From positions 35,044,599-35,108,598 of the forward strand of contig OY744608.1 of NCBI GenBank assembly GCA_963556255.1: a stretch of 64,000 nt of DNA, in the 5' to 3' direction. The notes beneath the pieces are model-generated. The model saw nothing but the letters and a program-made list of their open reading frames with translations, was not told the DNA's origin and did no database searches. Both the position numbers and the translations under genes were made by a program. How positions within the stretch are numbered: position 1 is the stretch's first letter; the number at the start of each line of letters is the position of its first letter. This DNA is from Allolobophora icterica (taxonomy: Eukaryota; Annelida; Clitellata; Crassiclitellata; Lumbricidae). Positions 23,880 through 35,500 of this stretch are shown here, piece by piece.

Positions 23880-24149
23880 CAGAGGCGCGTTTACCTGTAG
23901 GCGCACAAGGCGCGCGCCTAGGGTCCCAAATCTCAGGGGCCCCCAAACGAAGGAAAATTTTTTCAGTTATAAAAAGTAACATTTGTGAATTATTTTAAAC
24001 ATAACCTATTTTCTATTTGTTACAGTTTTGCATTCACATAAAAGTATATTATTGTAATTACTAAAATCAATAGATCAAATAACTTCACATTCCTTAAAAA
24101 TAGCTTCTATAACTAATCGTAATTACAGTGACCGTGTCAATAACACTCC

Positions 24150-24236
24150 CAGTTAGCTACATCGGTAAGAGCGTATGGCTGTGTCTCATGCGCCTCTGTG
24201 CTAGAGAGCATACGGATCGCGGTTCGCTTCCTGAAT
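24150..24236 (+). repeat. tRNA-like relic
   Basis: TTAGCTACATCGGTAAGAGC resembles a tRNA D-arm/A-box, and 43 bases later CGGTTCGCTTCC resembles a T-arm/B-box. The stems do not fold cleanly by eye, so this is more likely a SINE head or decayed tRNA than a working gene. Confidence 0.35.
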
Positions 24237-24291
24237 GTGGCTTCTTTCAGACATTTCAATCTCGGGCTAGTACGGTCCGTACATGGGGACC

Positions 24292-24371
24292 TTAACCCTC
24301 GAGTGCCCAACGTATTTTTTGGTACGGGTCTGGGTCCGGTCGGACCCCCCCCCCCGGGCATTCGAGGGTTA
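24292..24371. mobile_element. Tiny palindromic element, TTAA-like ends
   Basis: TAACCCTCGAGTGCCC faces GGGCATTCGAGGGTTA (15 of 16 match) with a C-run between. The left flank is TTAA, the right TTAC. It is nested in the 23880-24642 element. Confidence 0.5.
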
Positions 24372-25339
24372 CATGCCGTGGCACTCATTCAAACGAGCAG
24401 AGATGGTGAAGGATCTCACCCGATCAATTCATTGAAAAATGAGCTGGGTCGAGGCCATTCGCTCGCTATAGAAAATCGCGTATGTTTTCACAAAAACGGC
24501 TTCCAGTTCAACTTCGCCGGTTTTTGCACAGCAGCTCATGATAGACTAAGCACCACCAGAGTATCAGACTTTGTCTAGAAGTTCAGAAGGGCCCCCAAAA
24601 ATGTTTGCGCCTAGGGTCCCGTTTTCTGTAAACGCGCCTCTGCTAGTGCTCTGAAGAAAGTTCTGAGAGCCCTGAAAATGGGCCTTCAAACGCATGGAAA
24701 ATTGTCCCGGACACAGTAACTTTAAACTGTATTGTCGAAACAGCTCTACTCGGCCGAGTTCACAAGAAGATGGAAAGAGATAGAGCAATGGGTGCATAGG
24801 CCCTACTGCATAGTGAAACCTCAATTCTCAAAATGAATATTTCCGCTGGATCCCTGAAATATATTTTCTAAGAAAATTAGAACATTATTTGCAGAAATCT
24901 AACTTTTCGAGGTATTTTCAAAATACTATTCAGTATATTAGCAGACTAGTTCAAGTTTTCAGCATGTCAATGCTTGGTACAGTGTAGAACATTCTTCGGC
25001 GAACATGTACTATCTGGGTGGGTGTCTTTGCATCGTGAGGGTCGGTTAGGGTCAGGGTAAGCGTCGTGAGGGTCGGTTAGGGCTTAGGGCAGTGTAGCCC
25101 ATGTATTTGTGCGAAAAAAGCTATACTTGCGAGTGGAAGCTGGATTTTAAAATTCAGCGCTAGGGTTAGGCACCCCGATTGTACATGAATGCCCATTCTT
25201 CCAGGGATTCAGTCAATTTTGCATTTTTTTATCACTTTCACAGAATTCAGGTTTGGAGTAGACCCCAGATCAACATAAATCTTCACAAAATAAAATTAGA
25301 CTTCTAGTGAAGCATCCTTGATAGAAGCTATTGCTTATT

Positions 25340-26060
25340 ACAATCTGTCCAATGTCACATGAATCTTCTGCAAGACTTTTCAAGCACAAGTCACTTTATG
25401 AATTGGTGGGTTGATCTAGCAACAAATTTAGGCTCAGCTGATAAGCAATGACATCAGAAGCCAGGTCATTAGTTGCATAGTGGTTAGCGGTTAATCACAA
25501 AATTGCTAGTTAATTAACTTAATTTTTACTTTTAACTTAGTAAATACATTTAACAAATAATGCAACCTCCTGAAAGCCCATAACTAATCAATACAATTAA
25601 TAATATTAATTAGTTACGTCCAAAATCACGTGAATCTTCCACCAATGAAAAACTTGATAACAATTAGTCAATTTACGAATTGGTTGTCATTTTATTGCAA
25701 GACACATTTCAAGTCATCCTGAGAAGTAAAATGGTCAGGTGTCAGATCATTAGTTGTAACCGACATAAAATCCTAATACAAACATTTAAGCCATAAGGTA
25801 GACTAAAAAATTTCAATTCTTTACAAATTTTACTGTCATTTATAATTATCAAATTGCCTAATATTGCTATGGTTAAAAACTTATGTCCAATACAATATGG
25901 AAACTTCTCGCAAGAACATACTCGAAGTCACTTCTTGTATTGGTTTCGTAATTGATCTAGCAACATATTTCTAGTCATTCCAACGTCTGAACATTGTTGG
26001 AACGATGATCGTTAGTTGCCTGCTTAAAATACAAGAATTGTAATTTGCTAATCTTTTTAC
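25340..26060. repeat. Three diverged tandem copies of about 270 bp
   Basis: The block GTCCAA...TCACATGAATCTTC...AAGTCACTT...GAATTGGT...GATC...TCATTAGTTG recurs starting at about 25347, 25618 and 25885 (periods 271 and 267). The copies are heavily diverged. I see no coding potential. Confidence 0.6.
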
Positions 26061-27015
26061 ATTAAACACACAGCAGGTCGTTAGAATATCAAACTTGCAT
26101 CAAACACGTGTCCTACCTCTAATCTACTGATGTCTATGTAACGGACAGGTATGGATCTTTTACCAGTTACTACTTGTGCATCAATCCTTAACTAGCATCT
26201 CTCTACTTATAATACAACATCAATGAACACGATCAATACATCAATATAAAGAACGATTTGTCCCATAAGGATATCGCTAGTCTACGTTTCCTTTATAATA
26301 ATGACAAGGCATCACGATATACACATCAGCAGGAATAAACGATGTGAACGTCGTAAACGGTAATAATGTTACACAAGTGCGTTATGCTAAATTTACTTGG
26401 TTAGTACAATAAGTTTCTAATTAATAAAACCAATGTTAAAGTCGCCAAACGAACTGCCAACAGCATACTGGGGAGTTGTCGACCCAATTTCGTGCAACTC
26501 CTCCACCGAAAGCATGACCGAAAGGACATGCCAAAGGGCAAGATGCACGGTTTACTTCCGCTTCCTGTTTCTACTGTTTAGAGGTAGATTATTGAACTTT
26601 TGAGGAGCGGCGGACCAATTTATAATCATAGCGCAAATAGCGTGAAGCTATTATATTGAACACTTTTCAAAGAGGCGGAAGCGACAACCAAAACCAAAAA
26701 TACAATGAGGTACAATAATACACAATATTATTGTTATTGTTATTATTATTTTTCCCCCGGGGGCCGGGGTACAAATAATCCCTCAGAAGTCTAAAGAAAT
26801 TATACTAGGAGCTGTTGTTGAACGTCTCAAAAATCAGGCCTCGTCCTCCGCAAAATGAGAGAGATCGAGAGACAGAGACAGACAGACAGACAAACAGACA
26901 GAGACAATAGGTCACATGCACTATTGGTTGGCATGCAAAAGCCCGAAATTAAGATGAGTGGAAAGTCTGAGCTAGAATTAAGTTGATCTGCAAGGCCAGA
27001 AAGTTTACTTTATAG

Positions 27016-27460
27016 CACAGTATAAATAATTACACAGTACGTCGACTCCTCGCCGCTGCTGCAGTCAGAATGTGTGACATTATAAATAACTAAGCCTCGC
27101 CCACTGTGACGACATTATAAGTAGGGCCTACCTAAGCCCACTGTCGTTTACCATGCCGATACACCGGAAACAATCACATCAAATATTTGTTTAAACGTTA
27201 AAACAACATTGAGGACTACACGCCGATACACCGGAATCCATCAAATAAAATATTTTTTAAACGTTACAACAACATTGAGGACTTCATTAGAATTAGCAAT
27301 ATTATTTTTAACGTTAATTTCAGCTTAAATCTATAATTCAGGAGCTCAGATTCAAAATGGCGTCGTAATCACGTGACCAGATGTCGTAATCACGTGACCA
27401 GAAAAACTTGTCAACAGCCACCAATGAGAGTCGACGTACTGTGTAATTATTTATACTGTG
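27016..27460. mobile_element. MITE with 33-bp near-perfect TIRs
   Basis: The left end CACAGTATAAATAATTACAC then AGTACGTCGACTC is mirrored exactly at the right end. Inside is a direct repeat pair (27148-27220, 27222-27284) with GCCGATACACCGGAA. A partial relative lies near 28823-28880 (GCACAGTATAAATAATTACA). TSD not resolved. Confidence 0.82.
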
Positions 27461-28131
27461 TTTGTAGTCGAAGTGTTGCTATGAGATTGCGTTTCCATAG
27501 GCATTAGATATGGGATCCGAATATAATTTTATGGCGGATTATGGCCTAAAAAATTATGACAGTTAGATATGGGAATATATGGCCGGTTTCGATCTATGTG
27601 GGCTCCATGTAAGTATGCTGACAGGCATAGGCTATGCATGGGCACATTATTTTGCAGGACACGCGAAGCCTATAGGAATATTGGTTCTGACCAGATCTTC
27701 GCCTTATCAAGTAATTTTCTAAGAAATTGCCGTTTTTACATGAGAATGTCTGTGGGAAACCCAGAGGTGCAAAAACCAAATTCTTTTCAAGATGAAAAGT
27801 TGTTTTTATTTTTATGGTTTTTTGTTGGTTTGCTTTTTGTTTCTAAGATTTTCGGATTTCGGACCATAAAAATGGCACGAATTTATAGGGCCTAGAGCTT
27901 CAACTCAGTTTAATTATTTTGGTTATAATTTCCGAAATTAAAAATCATTAAATCAACGTAATTAAAATATCTTCTACAAGAATAAGAAATAAAGAAAACA
28001 CAAAAACCAAATTTTGTGGCTTTCGTGTTTTTCGGTTTTTTAAACCAAACATTAGGCCTAGGCCTAAACAAAAAACAAATTTGTCATGTCTGTGGAACCT
28101 CGCCGAAGCCAGCTCCATTGGGGAGGGGTAC

Positions 28132-28134
<3 letters not shown>

Positions 28135-28210
<76 letters not shown>
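28135..28210. repeat. (TA)n microsatellite
   Basis: About 38 TA dinucleotides. Confidence 0.97.
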
Positions 28211-28212
<2 letters not shown>

Positions 28213-28407
28213 CCTCTATACGTTTTATAAATGTATAGAGGCCTAAATGTATAAATATATATCTTTATTAATTCACAGATCTGTGTCTTAGCGAAATATA
28301 TATTGCTAGGCCTAGGCTATATAATATATAGCCGGATTGGCTTCTCTGTAGTCCACCCTTGCAGCAACATATATATTCTTCTGACATATATATAGGCTAT
28401 GCCTATG

Positions 28408-28591
28408 CAGAGGCGTCTATCCCCCAATTAAGACATTGGAGCAACTTCCCCTTCGTCTACTCCTCTTCCCCCTTCCCCTTCCTTCCCCCGTAAAATGATG
28501 GTACACACACTTACAGACAGATCTCCCCATTTCAGAATTTTTTTGGAGTAGGCCTATTTGTCCCAAGGTTTCTATGGTGTAGACGCTTCTG
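28408..28591. mobile_element. hAT MITE, GGCGTCTA family
   Basis: A 184-bp element from CAGAGGCGTCTATCC to GTAGACGCTTCTG, flanked by TGCCTATG and TGCTTATG (7 of 8). Same family and layout as 33380-33547. Confidence 0.85.
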
Positions 28592-28859
28592 TGCTTATGT
28601 CTTCTGTTCGACTTTAACTGAATTTTATAATGAGGCCGGCCAAAATTGGCTTTATAGTTTTTTTTTAAAGTCTAGTATACACTTCTAATTTCACCAACTA
28701 AGCTTTATGAAAACCGAAGAAAGGCAAAGTTTACGAGCGTTATTATGATATTTCACTAATATAAGATTACTTGGGGAGGGGGATAGAGTAGTGGTAACAC
28801 TCATTGCCGCGAGAGCTTAAGCACAGTATAAATAATTACATACTGTGGCATAGGCCTAA

Positions 28860-29025
28860 GGTAGGCTACGCGGATCGACTCCCGTAACCCCCTCTAGGGC
28901 GGCGCCTTGCATGGCTGCCAACCCGTGTGTTAATTAAGATCTTATTGTACTTTCATGTTTCAATGTAATCTTATTGCGTCTGTCGGTTTGAAATAATAAA
29001 GAATATAATTATTATTATTATTACT
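28860..29025 (+). mobile_element. Probable LINE 3' tail
   Basis: GGGCGGCGCCTTGCATGGCT, then AATAATAAAGAATAT and a short ATT array, have the look of a LINE 3' UTR ending in a microsatellite. No coding part remains. Confidence 0.4.
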
Positions 29026-29029
29026 CGGA

Positions 29030-29390
29030 TTGTTTGCGATAGAGACTCGCAAGAAATTTTATGCGACGTTGGCGTGATGCATAGCAGGGAACCAGCCTGC
29101 ATGTTTGACATACTTAGGCCGTCTTCGAAGGTGAAGTTAAAGTTGTGTAAATTACGGCTGCTTATTCGATAAACACGTTTTTTGTTTGAATTTGTCTTAC
29201 AGAACTGCTAGCGATGTGCAGTATATTCGGCTATTTAGGTGCAGTCATACTTTGGACGGATTACTGATTGTGAAGAATTATGTGGAGTTATTTGGGGCGT
29301 CTGTTATCGTCGTGTCGAAATAGGCCTACGGTAAAACGACAGAACTTGATGAATATTCACGAGTGTATTTTGCCGTGAAATACTTGAAAC
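29030..29390 (+). promoter_or_regulatory. Likely 5' UTR and promoter region of par-3
   Basis: Non-repetitive DNA directly before the par-3 start codon. No clear TATA box; the transcription start cannot be placed by eye. Confidence 0.4.
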
Positions 29391-29510
29391 ATGAAAGTGA
29401 CCGTGTGCTTTAGGGACATCAAAGTGGTTGTCCCATGTGGTGATGGAAATGGTGTAGTGAGAGATTTACTCGAAGAGGCTATTGCCCGATACAAGAAGGC
29501 GCTGTCGAAG
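29391..29510 (+). CDS. pard3: par-3 exon 1: oligomerisation domain start
   Basis: ATG to donor AAG/GTACGA, phase 0. The peptide begins MKVTVCFRDIKVVVPCGDG, the near-invariant start of PAR-3 proteins, and ends AIARYKKALSK. This domain forms head-to-tail filaments. The start is fixed by that conservation. Confidence 0.96.
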
Positions 29511-32500
29511 GTACGATGTTTGCTTATTTAATTTATTAATATGGTTGAGACTAATTCAGACACCGTTTAGCACAAACTGTTAGCAGTGAGTTAAATGAGT
29601 TGTGGTATATATAACAGCAACAGACTGCTCATTTGGCTTTCATCATGAATGTCCATGGCCTTCCATCCTGTCGTGTGCCTTCCAATCTTCCATCTTGTCC
29701 TCAGTCTTACAAGCGTGCTTGTCCCAGACGAAATCCGCCTTATCAGCACCTCTGCCTCATCTTCGGTCCAACAAGCGGCTCACAGGCTCATTTTAAATGG
29801 CCCACAAAAGCTAGCTAAATTTTTGCATATTTGCGTAAAAAATAAAAAGAGACAAAGTCACTGGCCTACATGCATAGCTATTCATTCGTTACTTGGCGTA
29901 TCATTTGACAATGTGAACATAAAATCCAGTTCCCCGACGCATTAAACTGGTTTAAAGTTTTAAAACGTACGGGTCTCCACAGTTAATAATTTTCAATAAA
30001 TTTTAGTCATTGCTTTTGAGTTTACTGGTGCGGCTCTCGGCTTCAAGAACAATTTTTTCGGTGGCCCATGGTGTCAAAGAGGTTGCGCAGCACTGGTCTG
30101 CTACAACTGGAATTGGACCTCCACTTGGTATACCTGTACAACCCCTCTGACACAATGCAGTGCTAGTGAATGAGTGAGCTGGTGCTCTGTGCTTAGCTTT
30201 TAAGCATTGCTTTAGAAATTTGAAATTATGATTGTGATTACTGCAAATTCACAGGAAATGAAAATAGTTGCAACAGGACTATCCATTGCTATTACTAGAG
30301 TGGCAGAAGAGTAACTCGTTTGCTATCCTTCACTTTGGACCACACAAAAAACCGGTCAGAGGGACCAACTTATTTACGAGCATTTAGTCCAATCAAGTCT
30401 ATAAACCCAGGGCATTGGGTCAATTTCAAGTTGAATCCTGAGAGACAGATTTGGCAAGTTCCACTGCAATTCCAAATGGCAAGGCAGGTTGTAATGAGTA
30501 GGAAAATGAAGAGGTCACCTGAGTAACAATTTTCCTGGCCTTTCAGCATTCAAATTACGGGCCACTATTTTAACCTCCAGATTTGCTTTGGAGAGATGGT
30601 GGGATAAATTGACCAAGAATTCCATGGTAGGTCACTCATCAAATCAGAACTGCATAAGATCAGTGCTGCTGGTGGTCTGGCCTTTTGATTAAAAAAGTTT
30701 GATCGGTCTTATGATTTATGATGCAAGATCAGCTTCTGTGGCTCTAGGTCAGCGAGCATGCATAAAATTATAACTTTGCCTTCTTATATACAAATGTCTG
30801 AACAACTGCGCACCGTGGTACCTCACAGACAGCATCAGGACTTCAGGAGGCTATCGGACAACCCTAATAGACTCGGTAGCTTGCTACTGATGGTGCTATA
30901 TAAATTGTTGTAATTGCGGTTACAACAATAAGAAAATCAACATGCTATGGAAACACTTGACATTAAATAAAAAATTTATGTTACAGGTAAACTGACAAGT
31001 GTTTGCTTATTTTAGACTGTTGATAATAACTGGATTACAGAAAAGACTGTAAAGCTTTTGCTGTCTGATGGGGGAATCTTGGACTTGGATGACAAAATAG
31101 TCGATGTAATAGATGACAAAGAACAGGTTGGTCTGGTGATATCATATTATATTGTGCTTAAAGTTTGAAGAACAGAATGTTGTACATAGTCTCTGTGTTT
31201 TTTACATGTAGGCAATAATCATTTGATATGATCCTGCCATATGTAGCATATGAGTGTAATGTAGAAAAGAACAGTATACTTGCAATGCTCTGCATGTATA
31301 TTTGGTTATGGAAGAAATTTATTTAAATAAGAAGTATGCCAAGTTCTTGCTTGATAAAATCTAATAACTATGAGGGCTTTGAAGTTTGTATCCGTTCACT
31401 GTATTTTGACCTGTTTAATATTTATTATTGTTGTATTTTTACTGACATTTATATAATATTTATGGCAATTAATCTGTTAGGCATGCATGGAAATTAAATT
31501 ACTGTTATGTTATTGTGATAGAAAAACTAAAGTGCTGTTGCTGTTACTTGAATACTTAATTACAAGAGTTCATCATGCCATGTTTCCTCTATGTGTCTAT
31601 ACGTTAAAACTTATTTGGGTTTGTTGTGAATTGGCTGATTCATTCATTCATTCATTCATTCAATCATTCATAGATTTATATAGCGCATCTTCAAGAGAAC
31701 TACTCAGAGGCGCTCCCAACTCCAGCAGATGTCTGTTGGATGATATGATAGTTAACTGTTGATCAGATCTGGTTTAGTTAACATAAGTGAACACTTTTAA
31801 AGCGTAACTTTTAAAAAGAAAAAACTGATCAGCAGCACCAAGCAGGGAGAACCCGTGATCAAAGAGAACAGACTTCAAGCACTTGCAGAACAAGGGAGGT
31901 GATAGATTGATTAGCTCACTTAATTGTTGAGTATACAGGAGACGTTAACTTAATGCAGGAACTGTAGTTAAGCTCAAGTGATATTGACATGGCTGCTATT
32001 ATTCTGCTGTAAACCAGTCATGGACTCCTATATAGGAGTTCATGAACTAGTTTACATTCCATTCCCCCTTCAGGCTGTTTGTCAGGTCTTTAGTCTGGTT
32101 GTTTGTTCTTTTGGGGCAATGTTAAGTCACAATTCAGTTGAGAGGCTGGCAGAGATAACTGGATTAGATAGGGGCCTGAGCTTTTAAGGCTTCAATGAAT
32201 TACAGTTTAAAAGCTTAATTCTACAACCCTTGAGTTTGTTGCTGGGCGTGGTGAGTGGAAGGCATACCTAAATCAAAGCTTTATTGCAGATAAGAAGTGT
32301 TTCTCCTAAATGAAGTCTGCTGATGAATTGGAACCAATTCCGATGTGGTGACATGTAAATTTGATGAATTCCTCTCCCAGGATGTCCACTTAAAAAGCAA
32401 TCTTGATTTACTCCAGAGGCATGCTGGGCTCTAGAATTCTGTGTACTTATATGCTAATCTGTTAGCACACAGCAGGCATTTTCCCTGAAGAAATTACTGT

Positions 32501-35500
32501 ATGAGGGTGGGGGTTTATAAAAGTTGAGAACCACCTTTCCTGGGATGACATTAATAAGAATTACTCAGAATGAATACTGAATAGTTTGACAATTTCTATA
32601 ATTTGAGTGCCCCTATTCCTCCTCCTCCTGCTTCTGTAGCTCCTCCTCCTTTTCCTCCTCTTCCTCCTTTTCCCTTTTCCTCCTCCTCTTCCTCTTCCTC
32701 CTCCTCCTCCTTTTCCTCATCTTTACAAGGATGTGGCTACATGTATAAGTTCTTCAAACCAGTGACTAGTTAAAAGAGTGAAACCTGCTGTTCTTAGCGA
32801 CTGACCCTGTGGGGTTTAAGAGTTATAACAATATAATAGTAAGTAGCCTAAATGAAGCTATTAATTACCCTTAGCCTGTCTGCCCTGTAGTTTGAGACCA
32901 ACTGCAGAACTCCTATGTTTATGTATCCATGTTTACAGTTGTCTTTTATGTAGTAGTGATCTGGTTTCTCTCCCTGAGTTTTGTTGAACGCTGGTAGAAT
33001 ACTGAGCTATATTTTAAGAAATTTAATCCTATCCTGTAGAAGTCAGACAAATGCTGGCTATGTGTCTTGAATCTGTCTGTAATGAAAATGATTTTATTAA
33101 CCCTCTAAATTGCTAAGTACTGATCATTCTACATTGCATTTAATTGCATTTAATATTACTTTGCAAGAAACAAAAACAGTCCTGTAGGAATGTATGTAAA
33201 CGTTTAAATTTATGAGTTAGAGATGGCTTATGTGTTCAGGAGGACAGATCACAAGGCACAAGTTTTGAGGAGTAGAGAAAGGCTTTTGTAGACTTATGGC
33301 AAAACAATGAGAGCAAGGAAAATGTTTTCAGGGAGGTTTAGAAACTTTTATGTCAACTGTCATCTGGAATGGTGGCAGGCAGAGGCGTCTATCCCCCCAA
33401 GTCATTGGAGCAACTTCCCCTTCCCCTCTTCATCTGCCTTCACCTTCCTCCCCGCCCCTTAAAATGGTGGCACACACATTGACAGATCTTCCCCCCTTTC
33501 GTGGATGGAGCATTTGCTCCAATGTTACTATGGTGTAGACGCCCCTGGTGGCAGGAGTGTCAGATAACTGCCTAAGTGGCCACACCTTGTTCCAGACTTG
33601 TAATTGTAATTGTAATTATTGTAATTACGTGCTATGGGTTCAGTTCCAGTCTTTCTTTATCAGCAGTTTCTTAGGTTTATGTGTAGGTGTTTATCCTAAT
33701 TGTAATCTTTAGGATTTGCGTAGAGTGCCCCCAAAAAAAACGAAATCAGAGGAATGAGCTTATTCACAGGCACTCATTCAAAACAAATTGATATGCAGGT
33801 AACATAAAAATCGGTTCCAGGTCAAGATCCAAAAGATCAAGCAGGCAGATAAGTCAGATATCTATGTTGGATGGTGTTTAGAATTAAAGCAGGAAGAGGT
33901 TAGGGGAAGAGGTGGAATCAGGGTAGGATTTGTGGAAAAGGAGTGTTTACAGGTTTGAGTGAAAGGCCAGTGCAGAGACGGCAAGAGGTGAGGTTTTGGT
34001 GAGTTCCTAGGATGGATCACATAGTTGACATAATTCTGGTGGGAGTTTATTCCATAGGGACTGAACTCTGGCTATGGAGCAATTTCCTGATTTTAGTAAT
34101 GAGGTGAGGGAAGGGTGGAGAAGTGTCGAAAACGAGCAGACTGTGCAAATTGGATGGATTGTGAAGTTAACTGACAAAGATAGGAGGCCGGGGAGGGTTG
34201 AAGTATGTTGTAGGTAAGTGATAGGACTTTGTATTCTATTCATTCACATTTCTTAACCAAGTGGAGGGATATGAGGACAGGAGCTATGTGGTGGTTTTTT
34301 GTTTTGGGGAGGGGGTTTAGTGACAGCACGAATGAGAGCATTTTGGATAACCTGAAGGTGGTTTATTTGGGTGGTGTCTATATTCAGTTAGGAAGGTGAA
34401 TTGCAATAGTCTAGTTTAGCGCAGACTATGGATGTGGCGATAGTTTATGCAGTTTTGAGGTCAAGGGTGTGACAGTCATAGATTTGAATGATACAAGGGC
34501 GAGAAAGATGGGTGATCAGGGAAGCTGAGGATTGGGTTGAAAATCGCACAGAAACTGTGGACAGTAGAATTTATAGTGGATCCACACTGAAATAAATAGA
34601 GGGTTCAGGAATTTTCTTGAGCTGGTCATGCAGACCAATAAGTATGACTTCAGTTATGGGTTCAACGGGGTTAACAAAATCATCCAGGTGGAGATTTGGG
34701 TAACCACATGAATATCATGATCTGTGGAGTCGCATAAACTGTTTGGAGTTGGAAAGAAAGAAATGTGTGGGTGTTTAGTTTTAAGTCTAATGTTGTTCGA
34801 AATGTGCCCAGGTAGCTGAAGTTGTAATCTCTGAAACAGTGAGATAACGTTAATTGGTTTATCAATTTATCAATGGTATTAACAGTTAGAGCCTAGGTGC
34901 AAGCAATAACACTGAGAGGCATTACTTTGGTCTAGAAAGAGAGCTACCAAATTTCACATTGTTTCAGCTTTGTGGCTGTTAAGTATTATTATAAAGCCAT
35001 TGTTTGTATTACAAGCACAATAATAATTATAGGCTTAATAATGATGATGATACTACTACTAAGTACTACTACTACTACTACTAATAATAATAATGATGAT
35101 AATAGCAACAATAATTAATTCACCAGTAATTCAGCAACTAATTGTATTGTATTGTATTGTATTGTATTTGAACATTTATAAAGCGCCTCTAGTAGGGTGA
35201 ACCGTTCAGAGGCGCTCCCAGTGCGCAAGGCCAAGAGAAAAGAAATAAGTCTTGAGGAAAGCAAAAGAAGATGAGGGGTTACTTATTAAAATTTGAGAGC
35301 GAGTAGAAGGAGACAGTGTATTCCAGAGAGAGGGACCAATTGAGGCAAAAGATCGGGACTGAGCCATAGCTGTTCTAGTATGAGGAACTGAGAGATCAAA
35401 TCTGTTTGAGGAGCGAAGTGGACGATGCGAAGAGACAGAAAGAGGCCGGTGAATTACATCAATTAAATATTTGGGGGCGAGACCCCGCTGTGTCTTTGAC

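Larger units (their letters stand above)
23880..24642. mobile_element. hAT element, perfect 15-bp TIR
   Basis: Ends CAGAGGCGCGTTTAC and GTAAACGCGCCTCTG. Flanks are CTAGTGCC (23872-23879) and CTAGTGCT (24643-24650), one mismatch in 8. Just inside both ends is GCGCCTAGGGTCCC. At 763 bp it lacks a transposase. It hosts a tRNA-like stretch and a small palindromic element. Confidence 0.88.

Noticed and set aside
25015..25165. TTAGGG motifs (GGTTAGGGTCAGGG, GGTTAGGGCTTAGGG)
   Set aside because: Only a few isolated copies in a short local duplication, not an interstitial telomere array.
26417..26515. Short minus-strand frame MLSVEELHEIGSTTPQY near possible ETS-like GGAAG motifs
   Set aside because: Only 32 codons, no splice partner, and I could not find any later exon on that strand.
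29602..29945. Three overlapping frames of 61-98 codons in par-3 intron 1
   Set aside because: No shared family, no splice signals in phase with par-3.
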